Positions 30,202-38,039 of a stretch of 64,000 bases of DNA are shown here, in pieces; the stretch's first letter is position 1; each line of letters begins with the position of its first letter. Source of the DNA: Jeongeupia naejangsanensis (GTDB lineage Bacteria; Pseudomonadota; Gammaproteobacteria; Burkholderiales; Chitinibacteraceae); NCBI RefSeq assembly GCF_016865585.1, contig NZ_JAESND010000011.1, positions 1-64,000 on the forward strand, read 5' to 3'. Below the pieces are notes generated by a model. That model was given only the letters and a program-made list of their open reading frames with translations, did no database searches and had not been told where the DNA came from. Position numbers and translations under genes: made by a program.

Positions 30202-31968
30202 TTAAGCGAGATTGCCGTAATCACGGTTGTTGTCGAACGGCACCTGCTGCATGCCGCGCATGTGGGCCGGCAGGTCCATCTGGTTCAGGCCCTTGCCGTT
30301 CTGGATCATCGGGAACACGTTCTCGGTCTGGTCGGTACGGAAGTCGATGAACACCAGTCGTTCCTTCAGCGACGGGCCGAAGGCTTCCTTCAGCACCGGC
30401 TCGACGTCGGCCGGGTTCTCGACCTTGAAGCCGACGTGACCGTAGGCCTCGGCGATCTTCACGAAGTCGGGCAGGGCGTCCATGTACGACTCGGAGTAGC
30501 GCGTGCCGTAGAAGAACTCCTGCCACTGCCGGACCATGCCGAGGTAGCGGTTGTTCAGGCTCAGCACCTTCACCGGGGTGTGGTACTGCTTGCAGGTCGA
30601 CAGTTCCTGGATGTTCATCTGGATCGAGCCTTCACCGGTCACGCAGGCCACCTGCGCATCCGGGTTGGCGAGCTGCGCGCCCATCGCGGCCGGCAGGCCG
30701 AAGCCCATGGTGCCGAGGCCGCCCGAGTTGATCCACTGCTTGGGACGACGGAACTTGTAGTACTGCGCCGCCCACATCTGGTGCTGGCCGACGTCGGACG
30801 TGACGATGGCTTCGCCATTGGTCACTTTCCACAGCGTTTCGATCACGTGCTGCGGTTTGATGACCTCGGTCGACGGCGTGTACAGCAGGCAGTTCGGTTT
30901 GCGCCATTCGTCGATCTGCTGCCACCACTGGCCGAGCGCGTCGGGGTTCGGCTTGAGGCCGGTTTCCTTCAGCACCGCGATTAGGTCGGTCAGCACGTGC
31001 TTGACGTCGCCGACGATGGGCACGTCGACCTTGACGCGCTTGGCAATCGAACTCGGATCGACGTCGATGTGGACGATCTTCTTCGGGTTCGACAGGAACT
31101 GGCTCGGCACCGAGATGACGCGGTCGTCGAAGCGCGCGCCGATCGCGATCAGCACGTCGCAGTACTGCATCGCCAGGTTGGCTTCGTAGGTGCCGTGCAT
31201 GCCGAGCATGCCGACGAAGTTCGGGTCGGTACCGTCAAGGGCACCGAGGCCCATCAGGGTATTGGTACACGGCACATTCAGGTGCTTGACGAGCTCGGTG
31301 ACGAGGTCACCGGCGCCGCCCTGAACCGCACCACCGCCGACGTAGATGAACGGGCGCTTGGCCTCGCTCAGGAGCTGCGCGGCTTTCTTGATCTGGCCCG
31401 GATGGCCCTTGGTCGGCGGGTTGTAGCTGCGGATCGATACCGATTTCGGGTATTCGAACACGCACTTGGTCATCGTCACATCCTTGGGGATGTCGATGAC
31501 CACCGGACCGGGGCGGCCGGTGGCGGCAATGTAGAACGCCTTCTTGAAGGTGGCGGCGAGGTCGCGCACGTCCTTCACGAGGAAGTTGTGTTTCACGATC
31601 GGACGCGAGCAGCCAACCATGTCGACTTCCTGGAACGCGTCCGAACCGATCACCGGCGTGCCGACCTGGCCCGACAGGACGACCATCGGGATCGAGTCCA
31701 TGTAGGCGGTGGCGATGCCGGTAATGGCATTGGTGGCACCGGGGCCGGAGGTGACGAGCGCCACACCGACCTTGTTGCTCGAACGCGAGTAGGCGTCGGC
31801 GGCGTGCACCGCGGCCTGCTCGTGCCGGACGAGCACGTGCTTGAACTGGTCTTGCTTGAAGATTGCGTCGTAGATTTCCAGAACCGCGCCGCCTGGGTAG
31901 CCGAAGACGAATTCAACGCCTTCTTCCTGCAGACAGCGGGTGACGATCTCAGCGCCTGAGATTTCCAT
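30202..31968 (-). CDS. ilvB: Acetolactate synthase large (catalytic) subunit
   Basis: ThDP/FAD enzyme of 588 aa. The catalytic glutamate is in VRHEQAAVHAADAYSR (about residue 50). The ThDP/Mg motif reads GEGSIQMN with Glu in place of the common Asp, a variant I recall from other betaproteobacteria. GGLGTMGFGLPAAMGAQL is intact. First gene of ilvB-ilvN-ilvC. The symbol ilvI is equally possible. Confidence 0.95.
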   Translation of the reverse strand: MEISGAEIVTRCLQEEGVEFVFGYPGGAVLEIYDAIFKQDQFKHVLVRHEQAAVHAADAYSRSSNKVGVALVTSGPGATNAITGIATAYMDSIPMVVLSGQVGTPVIGSDAFQEVDMVGCSRPIVKHNFLVKDVRDLAATFKKAFYIAATGRPGPVVIDIPKDVTMTKCVFEYPKSVSIRSYNPPTKGHPGQIKKAAQLLSEAKRPFIYVGGGAVQGGAGDLVTELVKHLNVPCTNTLMGLGALDGTDPNFVGMLGMHGTYEANLAMQYCDVLIAIGARFDDRVISVPSQFLSNPKKIVHIDVDPSSIAKRVKVDVPIVGDVKHVLTDLIAVLKETGLKPNPDALGQWWQQIDEWRKPNCLLYTPSTEVIKPQHVIETLWKVTNGEAIVTSDVGQHQMWAAQYYKFRRPKQWINSGGLGTMGFGLPAAMGAQLANPDAQVACVTGEGSIQMNIQELSTCKQYHTPVKVLSLNNRYLGMVRQWQEFFYGTRYSESYMDALPDFVKIAEAYGHVGFKVENPADVEPVLKEAFGPSLKERLVFIDFRTDQTENVFPMIQNGKGLNQMDLPAHMRGMQQVPFDNNRDYGNLA

Positions 31969-32391
31969 GGGATCACCCTCACAACGAAGTGAAATGTTTT
32001 AGATAGCTCCTGCCATCCAGGGTTGAACTTGCTGACACGCTTAGTCTTCGGGTCCGTTGAATCGTCCGCGGGCGTGCGGGCGGTTCGGAACGATGCGTGG
32101 TAATGCATCATTCGAGATCCTCGACGATCGGCCATGCCGCAAATCCGAGTTCTTTTACCGGGCGGGCCGCCTTGGATCGGGCTTGTGGCCCGAGTTGGGG
32201 ACGACTGCGGTGTGTTGCGCGGGCGGTGCCATTCGGTGTGTCGATTGCCACTTCGGCGACCGACACTGATCTGGATTGGGTGAGCTGATGAAGTTAGCCG
32301 AACAGGGCTGGCTTGGCAAGTTTTTCTGGCCTCGTCAACGGTGCTTTGCTAGCATCCCCGCACGTTTTCAAACCCGGCCAAGGAGAGGGCT
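31969..32391. other. Divergent intergenic region, ilvB / sigma-factor gene
   Basis: About 420 bases that should hold the promoters of both operons. A small hairpin (32177-32182 with 32188-32193, TCGGGC / GCCCGA) is seen. I find no convincing leader peptide, attenuator or RNA gene. Confidence 0.4.
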
Positions 32392-32961
32392 CTGGCGACG
32401 CAAGCTGAACTCGCCACCTTCCTGGCCGAGGTCGAAAAACGCGCGTTCAGGCAGGCGATGTTCGCCACCCAGAACGAGGACGTTGCGCTCGACCTGGTGC
32501 AGGACGCGATGCTGCGACTGGCCGAACGCTATGCCGGCAAGCCGGCGGCCGAACTGCCGCTGCTGTTCCAGCGCATCCTGCAGAACGCGATCCGCGACCA
32601 TTACCGGCGCCAGAAGACCCGCAGCTGGTGGACGGTGCTGCTGTCGAGCTTCCAGTCCGACGACGCGGATGCCGATGCGAACGATCCGCTCGACTGGCTG
32701 CCGAACCAGCCGACCTCGCCAAGCCCGGAAACGATCCACGATCAGGCGCGGGTGATGGCGCTGATCGAGGAAGGGATCGCCAAGCTGCCGCCGCGTCAAC
32801 GCGAAGCGTTTCTGCTGCGTTACTGGGAGGAGTTCGACGTTGCCGAGACCGCCGCCGTGATGGGGTGTTCGGACGGCAGCGTCAAGACGCATTGCTCGCG
32901 CGCCACGCATGCGCTCGCCGCCTGGCTGGGCCAGCACGGCGTGCAGTGGCAGGCCGATTGA
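32392..32961 (+). CDS. Small RNA polymerase sigma factor with probable CTG start
   Basis: A sigma-70 family factor of 189 aa if read from CTG 32392. Region 2 contains ALDLVQDAMLRLAERY and LLFQRILQNAIRDHYRRQK; region 4 is LPPRQREAFLLRYWEEFDVAETAAVMGCSDGSVKTH. The first ATG (32458) would remove the first helix of region 2 (ATFLAEVEKRAFRQAM). No ATG, GTG or TTG lies between an in-frame stop at 32350 and 32458, but AGGAGAG stands 4 bases before the CTG and the encoded start ATQAEL looks like a natural N-terminus. The operon continues with DUF3619, a presumed anti-sigma-like partner. Confidence 0.8.
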   Translation: MATQAELATFLAEVEKRAFRQAMFATQNEDVALDLVQDAMLRLAERYAGKPAAELPLLFQRILQNAIRDHYRRQKTRSWWTVLLSSFQSDDADADANDPLDWLPNQPTSPSPETIHDQARVMALIEEGIAKLPPRQREAFLLRYWEEFDVAETAAVMGCSDGSVKTHCSRATHALAAWLGQHGVQWQAD

Positions 32962-32973
32962 AAGGAGGCCCAG

Positions 32974-33345
32974 ATGACTTCAGAGATTCCTTCCGCAAGC
33001 CGGGGCAAGGTGCAATCGCCGCTGCGCCAGCTTGCGGACGCGCCGGTATCGCCGCACGTGGCAAAACGCTTGGCCGACGCACGGCGTCACGCGGTTGCAC
33101 ATGCCCGGCACGGCTCGGTGCGCGGTCGTTTGACCGAAGCGGGGGTGTGGCTGCTGGAGCGTGCGCATGCGCGCAGCTGGACTGCGGCGGCGTTGATCGG
33201 TCTGGTGCTGATGGTCGGTACCGGCTGGTACTGGCACCAGCGCGAGGCCGAGTACGCGTTCGACCAACAAATGCTGACCGACGAGATTCCGCTGGAGATG
33301 CTCGTCAACGGAAACTTCGATACATGGCACGCCGAATCGCGCTAA
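32974..33345 (+). CDS. DUF3619 family membrane protein
   Basis: A 123-aa bitopic protein with one membrane helix (about 70-87, WTAAALIGLVLMVGTGWYW). The Arg-rich cytoplasmic N-terminus fits a membrane-bound regulator; DUF3619 genes habitually follow this sigma factor in betaproteobacteria, so an anti-sigma-type role is inferred. Ribosome-binding sequence AAAGGAGG precedes the ATG. It overlaps the next gene by 22 bases. Confidence 0.82.
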   Translation: MTSEIPSASRGKVQSPLRQLADAPVSPHVAKRLADARRHAVAHARHGSVRGRLTEAGVWLLERAHARSWTAAALIGLVLMVGTGWYWHQREAEYAFDQQMLTDEIPLEMLVNGNFDTWHAESR

Positions 33346-33710
33346 GCCTGCTGCTGCTCTTCATTGCACTCCCTGCCTGGGCTGCGCCGAGCTGGCAAAA
33401 CCTGCCAACCCAGTCGCAGGAACTGCTGGCGCCGTTTGCACAGGAATGGGCCAGCATGCCGGCGCACCGGCGCGACCGACTGGCCAAGCTGGCCGAGCAG
33501 TACCCGACGCTGACCCCTGCGCAGCAAGCCCGCTTGCGTGCCCGTCTGGGCGAATGGGCGACCCTGACGCCGGAGCAGCGCGCCAAAGCGCGTGACAATT
33601 ATCGCAAATGGCAGAGCCTGACGCCGGCCCAGCGGGAAAAGCTGGTGCAGACGCGCCGCGCCGCAAGTGCCGTGGCCTCGGCGCCAACCCCTCATCGACG
33701 CGGACACTGA
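33324..33710 (+). CDS. DUF3106 family exported protein
   Basis: A 128-aa protein with signal peptide ending AWA (about 21). The mature part has recurring (L)TP-x-Q-R/QARL units (ASMPAHRRDRL, TLTPAQQARL, TLTPEQRAKA, SLTPAQREKL), the DUF3106 pattern. Periplasmic; function unknown, possibly a sensor for the sigma system. The ATG at 33324 lies inside the end of the DUF3619 gene. Confidence 0.82.
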   Translation: MARRIALSLLLLFIALPAWAAPSWQNLPTQSQELLAPFAQEWASMPAHRRDRLAKLAEQYPTLTPAQQARLRARLGEWATLTPEQRAKARDNYRKWQSLTPAQREKLVQTRRAASAVASAPTPHRRGH

Positions 33711-33712
33711 AC

Positions 33713-34270
33713 TTGAACGACGTAGCTCCTTTGCAGACTGAAGTGCCGCCGCTGGCGGGCTGGTGGCGACGCTGTTTCGCCTGGTGGTACGAGTTGTTGT
33801 TGTTGATTCCGGTCATCCTGCTGGTGCAAGTGGTGTACCAGCTGGCGTTTCAGCTCCTGACCGGTGCCGCGGTGACGGCCGTGTCGGCCAATGCCGGCTT
33901 GCGGGCGTTGAACTTCGCCGTGCTGGTTGCCGCCGTTTTCGGCTATTTCATGTTGTGCTGGCGCCGTGGTGGTCAGACGCTGGCAATGAAAACCTGGCGC
34001 TTGCGCCTGGACGGCGCCGGAGGCAGCCGTGCATCCTGGCCTGCGCTGATCGTGCGTTTCCTGGCGTCGGCACTGTGCTATCTACCTTGCGCACCGCTCT
34101 GGGTGCTGGCCTGGCATGACCGTGCCTGGCTGCCGTGGGCCTGGCTGAGCAGTGCATGGCTCACCGCGCCGTTTGTCTGGGCGTGGCTGGACCGGGAAGG
34201 TCTGCTGCTGCAGGACCGCATCGCCGGCACGCGTATCGTTTCCGTTTCCAAGCGCACCCGCAGCGCGTAA
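33713..34270 (+). CDS. RDD family membrane protein
   Basis: A 185-aa inner-membrane protein with four to five helices, the RDD-type pattern WWRRCFAWWYELLLLIPV near the N-terminus and WRRGGQTLAMKTWRLRL in the middle, ending near LLLQDRIAGTRIV. The likely start is TTG 33713, two bases after the DUF3106 stop; the Shine-Dalgarno is weak. Last gene of the sigma-factor operon. Transport function is suspected for the family only. Confidence 0.8.
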   Translation: MNDVAPLQTEVPPLAGWWRRCFAWWYELLLLIPVILLVQVVYQLAFQLLTGAAVTAVSANAGLRALNFAVLVAAVFGYFMLCWRRGGQTLAMKTWRLRLDGAGGSRASWPALIVRFLASALCYLPCAPLWVLAWHDRAWLPWAWLSSAWLTAPFVWAWLDREGLLLQDRIAGTRIVSVSKRTRSA

Positions 34271-34298
34271 CACGCCGACATCCCGTTTCGTACGGGGC

Positions 34299-34327
34299 CG
34301 GTCACCGCATTCTGCTGACGGTGACCG
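34299..34327 (+). terminator. Hairpin after the RDD gene
   Basis: Perfect 9-bp stem CGGTCACCG / CGGTGACCG with an 11-base loop, 28 bases after the RDD gene. T-run is weak (TTGT). It separates the operon from locus 2. Confidence 0.55.
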
Positions 34328-34339
34328 TTGTCCGCGAAC

Positions 34340-34355
34340 GTCTCAACTATGAAAC
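34340..34355. promoter_or_regulatory. Upstream inverted repeat C1 (putative enhancer)
   Basis: GTCTCA-ACTA-TGAAAC; five of six base pairs fit the two-fold symmetry. It lies 103 bases upstream of C2. Confidence 0.6.
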
Positions 34356-34442
34356 ACCTTCCAGCGTGACGAGCCAAGGCACCGCAAAGCATTGCTGCGC
34401 CTTTGTTCCACCGGTTCCGCACGATTGCTGGCCCGGATGAAT

Positions 34443-34458
34443 GTTTCAGATTTGAAAC
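34443..34458. promoter_or_regulatory. Upstream inverted repeat C2 (putative enhancer)
   Basis: GTTTCA-GATT-TGAAAC, a perfect palindrome that extends one A/T and one T/A pair further on each side (34441-34460, 8-bp arms). It is the best copy of the motif in the window, about 110 bases upstream of the -12 box. Confidence 0.7.
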
Positions 34459-34517
34459 ATGTCCTCGACGTGCTGCCCAAGTGCCTCGTCTGCGGTTTTC
34501 TGTAAAATATCCTTGTT

Positions 34518-34530
34518 TTTCAATGTATTG
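34518..34530 (+). promoter_or_regulatory. IHF-like site, promoter of locus 2
   Basis: TTTCAATGTATTG fits the IHF consensus WATCAA-N4-TTR with one mismatch, 30 bases upstream of the -24 element. Confidence 0.5.
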
Positions 34531-34547
34531 TGTTGTTTTTGTCGTGC

Positions 34548-34563
34548 TGGCACGGCTGTTGCA
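34548..34563 (+). promoter_or_regulatory. Sigma-54 promoter of locus 2 (-24/-12)
   Basis: TGGCACG-GCTG-TTGCA, a perfect consensus match, 73 bases before the ATG of the first locus-2 gene. No other promoter is visible in front of the five downstream genes. Confidence 0.9.
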
Positions 34564-34635
34564 ATGTCAAGACTGTGCCCGAAGGATCGGGCGCACTCTT
34601 CCCGTAAGGGATCACGTGTCTGAGGAGATAATGTG

Positions 34636-35472
34636 ATGAAAAAGCTTGCAATCATCGCTGGACTGACAATGGCCTTTGGTGCTGCTGGTGCATGGGCTTT
34701 CGTGGATGACAATTCGAACAATACGGCGCAAGTGCCGGTGTTCGGTAGCGCAGCTGCAGATGATGGCAGTCTGGCCATTTCGAACGACTCGCACGACAAG
34801 ACCAAGACCACCACGGTGACCAAGACCAACAGTGACAACGACACCAAGACCACAACCAAGACCTACACGAAGACCACCAACAAGACCGATATCGACGTGA
34901 AGACCAAAGTCGATAGCCACGACGAGTCCAACAGCTCGGCCAAGAACGGTAGCGTTTCGGCCAACAATGGTGCGACGGCTGCTTCGTGGAAGGACGTCGG
35001 CAATACGTCGAACAAGACGATCGACTCGTTCAATACCTCGTACAAGGCGATCGACTCGTTCAACACCACGACGGTGAACACCACCATCACCACCAACAAG
35101 AACAAGATCGACGCCGATCAGTATGGCGCTGCGCTTGCCTTCCCGGTGATGGGGTCGTCCAACAAGAGCGGTGGCGGCGATGCAGGTAGCGGCGCTGGCG
35201 GCGGTAGCGGCGGTGCTGGTGTCGGCCTTGGTCTCGGCGCGCTGCTGGGTCTGGGTCTTGGCAACGGTGAAGGCGGTAACGGTGGTGGTGCTGGCAGCAA
35301 TGCATCCGGTGGTGCCGGTGCTGGCTTGTCGGTCGTGTCGCTGACCTCGGGTGCAGCCAACCTGCAGGGCGTTTCGGTGAACGGTGTTGGCGCGCTGCAA
35401 AACAACGCCGGTCTCGGTTCGCTGCAACAGCAACAAAACAACGTGCAAATCAACGCCAGCATCCTGCCGTAA
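34636..35472 (+). CDS. Asn/Thr/Lys-rich and Gly-rich exported protein, main locus-2 substrate candidate
   Basis: A 278-aa protein, not recognised. Signal peptide ends AWA (about 21). Residues about 45-155 are low-complexity Thr/Lys/Asp/Asn/Ser (alternating TKTTT and NDTKT units, then a tandem TIDSFNTSYK / AIDSFNTTTV). Residues about 175-235 are Gly/Ala-rich (GAGGGSGGAGVGLGLG). The C-terminus NGVGALQNNAGLGSLQQQQNNVQIN resembles the ends of the next two proteins. No cysteine. GAGGAG fits the ATG at 34636 better than the GTG three bases earlier. First gene after a perfect sigma-54 promoter, so probably the abundant fibre subunit; this is inference. Confidence 0.78.
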   Translation: MKKLAIIAGLTMAFGAAGAWAFVDDNSNNTAQVPVFGSAAADDGSLAISNDSHDKTKTTTVTKTNSDNDTKTTTKTYTKTTNKTDIDVKTKVDSHDESNSSAKNGSVSANNGATAASWKDVGNTSNKTIDSFNTSYKAIDSFNTTTVNTTITTNKNKIDADQYGAALAFPVMGSSNKSGGGDAGSGAGGGSGGAGVGLGLGALLGLGLGNGEGGNGGGAGSNASGGAGAGLSVVSLTSGAANLQGVSVNGVGALQNNAGLGSLQQQQNNVQINASILP

Positions 35473-35499
35473 CGGCAATGGCTTGAGTTGACATGCGTA

Positions 35500-35524
35500 C
35501 GGCCGGGGCCGTTGGCCCCGGCCG
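35500..35524 (+). terminator. GC-rich hairpin between first and second locus-2 genes
   Basis: Perfect 11-bp stem CGGCCGGGGCC / GGCCCCGGCCG with a GTT loop and no T-run. Placed after the presumed main subunit gene, as in locus 1, it may set expression ratios by mRNA stabilisation or partial termination. Confidence 0.65.
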
Positions 35525-35578
35525 GTTGACCTCAAAGGCAATCGCCGCAGCGCGACTGTCGACCGGCAGGAGGATTCA

Positions 35579-35896
35579 ATGCGCAGCTTTGCACTCTGCT
35601 TGGCACTGGTGTCTGCCATGGCAATGGCCGAAACGCCGGTGGCCAAAGTGGAAAACAACCGGATCGATATCGATACGAATTCGATCAACGTCAATCAGCT
35701 GGGTACGGTCAGTGCGTCCAATAGCGCACTTGGGCCGCAACTGGCGGTTCCTCTCATGACCTCGGGCAACACCGACATCAGCGGCATCAATATCAATGGT
35801 CTGGGCGTGGTGTCGGCCAATACCGGCAACAACGCGCTGATTCAGCAACAGATCAGTGTCGGGGCCAATCTCCAGATTCAGTTGCAGGCGCGCTAG
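35579..35896 (+). CDS. Small exported protein with NGLG-NTGN C-terminal motif
   Basis: A 105-aa protein, signal peptide ending AMA (about 17). The mature part is Asn/Ser/Ile/Val-rich with alternating polar and hydrophobic residues (NNRIDIDTNSINVNQLG). The C-terminus ININGLGVVSANTGNNALIQQ shares its pattern with the neighbouring genes. CAGGAGGA precedes the ATG. No family recognised; probably a fibre component. Confidence 0.75.
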   Translation: MRSFALCLALVSAMAMAETPVAKVENNRIDIDTNSINVNQLGTVSASNSALGPQLAVPLMTSGNTDISGININGLGVVSANTGNNALIQQQISVGANLQIQLQAR

Positions 35897-35987
35897 TGGC
35901 GCTGCGACCGGATGAATGGGTAGCGGTTGTAAGCGGGATAACGGGATCGACCACTCCGGGTGGTAGTCCTCGCAGCATGGGGGTGTG

Positions 35988-36371
35988 ATGAAGGCAACGA
36001 CAACTATCGCGGTACTGTGGGTGCTGGTCGCTGCAAGCGGCGCCTGGGCCGCTGTGCCAGAAGACGGTCTTCAAGCGGGCACGCAGGACAGACTGGTGTT
36101 GCCGGCGACCTTCGCGGTCGTTGACGATCTGGCCGCGCAACAAGGGACCGCCGGCACTGCCGGGGTGCAGCTGAAAGACACGATGACGTCCGCCAATATC
36201 GCGGCACAGACCGGCAGCGTGGTCAGCGCACTGGAAAACGTCGCATCGGGGGCCAATACCTTGGGTGCGGGTGCACTGGCGGGCATGAACGGGATCGGCA
36301 CGGTGATTCAGAACACGGGCAATTCGGTGATGATCCAGAACTCGACCATCCTGAACGTTGCCGTGCAATAG
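35988..36371 (+). CDS. Small exported protein with NGIG-NTGN C-terminal motif
   Basis: A 127-aa protein, signal peptide ending AWA (about 21). The mature part is Ala/Thr/Val/Gly-rich; the end reads MNGIGTVIQNTGNSVMIQN, same pattern as the previous gene. An ATG at 35988 is used; a GTG one codon earlier is possible. Function unknown; second minor fibre-component candidate. Confidence 0.73.
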   Translation: MKATTTIAVLWVLVAASGAWAAVPEDGLQAGTQDRLVLPATFAVVDDLAAQQGTAGTAGVQLKDTMTSANIAAQTGSVVSALENVASGANTLGAGALAGMNGIGTVIQNTGNSVMIQNSTILNVAVQ

Positions 36372-36396
36372 CGACGGTGTAGAGACGGAGGCACTC

Positions 36397-37098
36397 ATGC
36401 GGCGGATGACGAAGCTGGGCGTGATTGGACTGGTGTTGGCGAGCACCGGGCAAGCGGTTCGGGCTGCACCGATGGAGGTGGTGGCCGGGCCCTTCGACAG
36501 CTTCCGGGTCAATGTGACGACGTTCAAGGAAAAGGCGTTTCTCAATACGGTGCGGCAGAAGTACGACTTCAGCTGTGGTTCGGCGGCGCTGGCGACGCTC
36601 CTGCATCACCACTACGGGTTTCCCACGGACGAGACCCAGGTGTTCAAAGGCATGTATTCGCACGGCAATCAGGAGATGATCCAGAAGTATGGTTTCTCGA
36701 TGGCGGACATGAAGGCTTATCTGGAAAGCCAGGGGTTCGAGGCAAACGGCTTCAAAATGTCTCTGGACAATCTCGCCGCCGTCGGTGTCCCCGCGATCGT
36801 GGTGCTGGACTTGGGCGGCTACAAGCACTTCGTGGTGATCAAGGGCATCACCGACGAATGGGTGCTCGTCGGTGATCCGGCCGTGGGCGTGAGGTCGTAC
36901 TCCCGCCCGGCATTTGAAAAAATGTGGGGGCAGATCGCGTTTCTGATCCTCAACAACAAGAGCGTTGGACAGAGCGGGTTCAACACTGTGGCCGATTGGG
37001 GCGCCGTGACCAAAGGGCCGGCGTCGACCGGCCTCTTTGCCCCCAATCTGGCGAACTTCAGTCTGAATTTGCCAAGGCCCAACGACTTCCGTTTCTAG
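36397..37098 (+). CDS. C39-like cysteine protease, FapD type, locus 2
   Basis: A 233-aa exported paralogue of the protease at 21924. Signal peptide ends VRA (about 23). Gln54 and Cys60 (RQKYDFSCGSAA), His144 (GYKHFVVI) and Asp160 (VGDPAVGV) complete the triad. Segments QxFSMxDMKxYxExxGF and GYKHFVVI are shared with locus 1. CGGAGG sits before the ATG at 36397; an upstream in-frame start at 36358 overlaps the preceding gene. It has a longer C-terminal tail ending in LNLPRPNDFRF. Confidence 0.87.
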   Translation: MRRMTKLGVIGLVLASTGQAVRAAPMEVVAGPFDSFRVNVTTFKEKAFLNTVRQKYDFSCGSAALATLLHHHYGFPTDETQVFKGMYSHGNQEMIQKYGFSMADMKAYLESQGFEANGFKMSLDNLAAVGVPAIVVLDLGGYKHFVVIKGITDEWVLVGDPAVGVRSYSRPAFEKMWGQIAFLILNNKSVGQSGFNTVADWGAVTKGPASTGLFAPNLANFSLNLPRPNDFRF

Positions 37099-37152
37099 CG
37101 CGCGAAGTCGGGTGGAAACCGCGGCACAGCACATCGCAATGGGGCTCTCCAT

Positions 37153-37956
37153 ATGAGACATGTTCCAACCCGAATCCGCGCCGCGATCCTTTGCGTGCTG
37201 ACTGTCGCAGCGCAATGCGGCTGGGCGGACGGATTCGCGCCAGTAACCGAGCAAATGATGACTGCGGTACCGCTTGCCGCCCCGCCGAATGTTGCGCCGG
37301 TGCAGCTGGCCGAGGTCGATGCTGCCTCGCCGGCTGTGGTCAACCGGGCGGCGCCGGAGCTGGTGGTGGATACGCAAGTACTGCAATTGGCGAGCCATAC
37401 CGATACGCCGGCCGCACCCGCGATCGCGCCCAATGCCGATCGCATCGTCCTGGCCGATGCGGCTCGGATCGATCCAGCTCAGTTGACCGAAATCCGGGCA
37501 GGGGCCGACGTCGGCGGTGGTCTGTCGGTGGCTTTCGCCATCGAGCGCACCCTTTCCATCGACGGCCAAGTGCTTGCGGCAACGACGTTCAAATGGAGCA
37601 ACATGCCTTCGGCGGATGGCATTTCCGCCTCGGTGACCACGGCGCTTGCAGGCGGGCTGCCGGCAGCATCGCCTGCGGGTGGTGTGGCGCAAGTGGTGGT
37701 TCCGTTGCCGACCGGTGCTGCGATCAGCGTGGGCGCCAACGCGGCGACGACACCCGGCGGAGCCGCACCGACAGCCGTAACGCTGATCAGCGTGCCCAAC
37801 AACCTGATGCCGGTGCAGGTGATCCAGAACTCGGCGGATCACCGTTTGATCCAGTCGACGACGGTGGTGAGCGTATCGACCAGCTCGTTCAGCCAAGCCT
37901 TGGGCAACCGGGTGCTCGATTCGTTGAATTCCGGTCTGGTTCGTGGCATTCGTTGA
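37153..37956 (+). CDS. Exported FapE-like protein, locus 2
   Basis: A 267-aa protein with signal peptide ending GWA (about 25). Residues about 106-140 (IDPAQLTEIRAGADVGGGLSVAF, then DG) mirror the LDDQALAELRG...LHFGVQL...DG motif of the locus-1 FapE-like protein. Further on, PVQVIQNSADHRLIQSTTVV echoes the VIQNTGNSVMIQN end of the small exported proteins. Rich in Ala, Pro, Val. Same gene order (FapD-like then FapE-like) as locus 1. Assignment is by position and motif. Confidence 0.7.
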   Translation: MRHVPTRIRAAILCVLTVAAQCGWADGFAPVTEQMMTAVPLAAPPNVAPVQLAEVDAASPAVVNRAAPELVVDTQVLQLASHTDTPAAPAIAPNADRIVLADAARIDPAQLTEIRAGADVGGGLSVAFAIERTLSIDGQVLAATTFKWSNMPSADGISASVTTALAGGLPAASPAGGVAQVVVPLPTGAAISVGANAATTPGGAAPTAVTLISVPNNLMPVQVIQNSADHRLIQSTTVVSVSTSSFSQALGNRVLDSLNSGLVRGIR

Positions 37957-37986
37957 CGTTTCCGACCGGCGTAGCAGGTAAGACAA

Positions 37987-38018
37987 CAGGGGCTGGCAGA
38001 TTGCCAGCCCCTGTTTTT
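37987..38018 (+). terminator. Terminator of the locus-2 operon
   Basis: Stem CAGGGGCTGGCA / TGCCAGCCCCTG (12 bp, 3-base loop) with TTTTT, after the FapE-like gene and facing the convergent FapF-like gene. Confidence 0.9.
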
Positions 38019-38039
38019 GGGCCGGTGCCCGAAGGCGAT

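Noticed and set aside
34800-34960. Simple-sequence-like ACC/AAG repetition in the locus-2 gene
   Set aside because: It is in frame within a gene with signal peptide, promoter and ribosome-binding site, so it is coding low complexity rather than a microsatellite.
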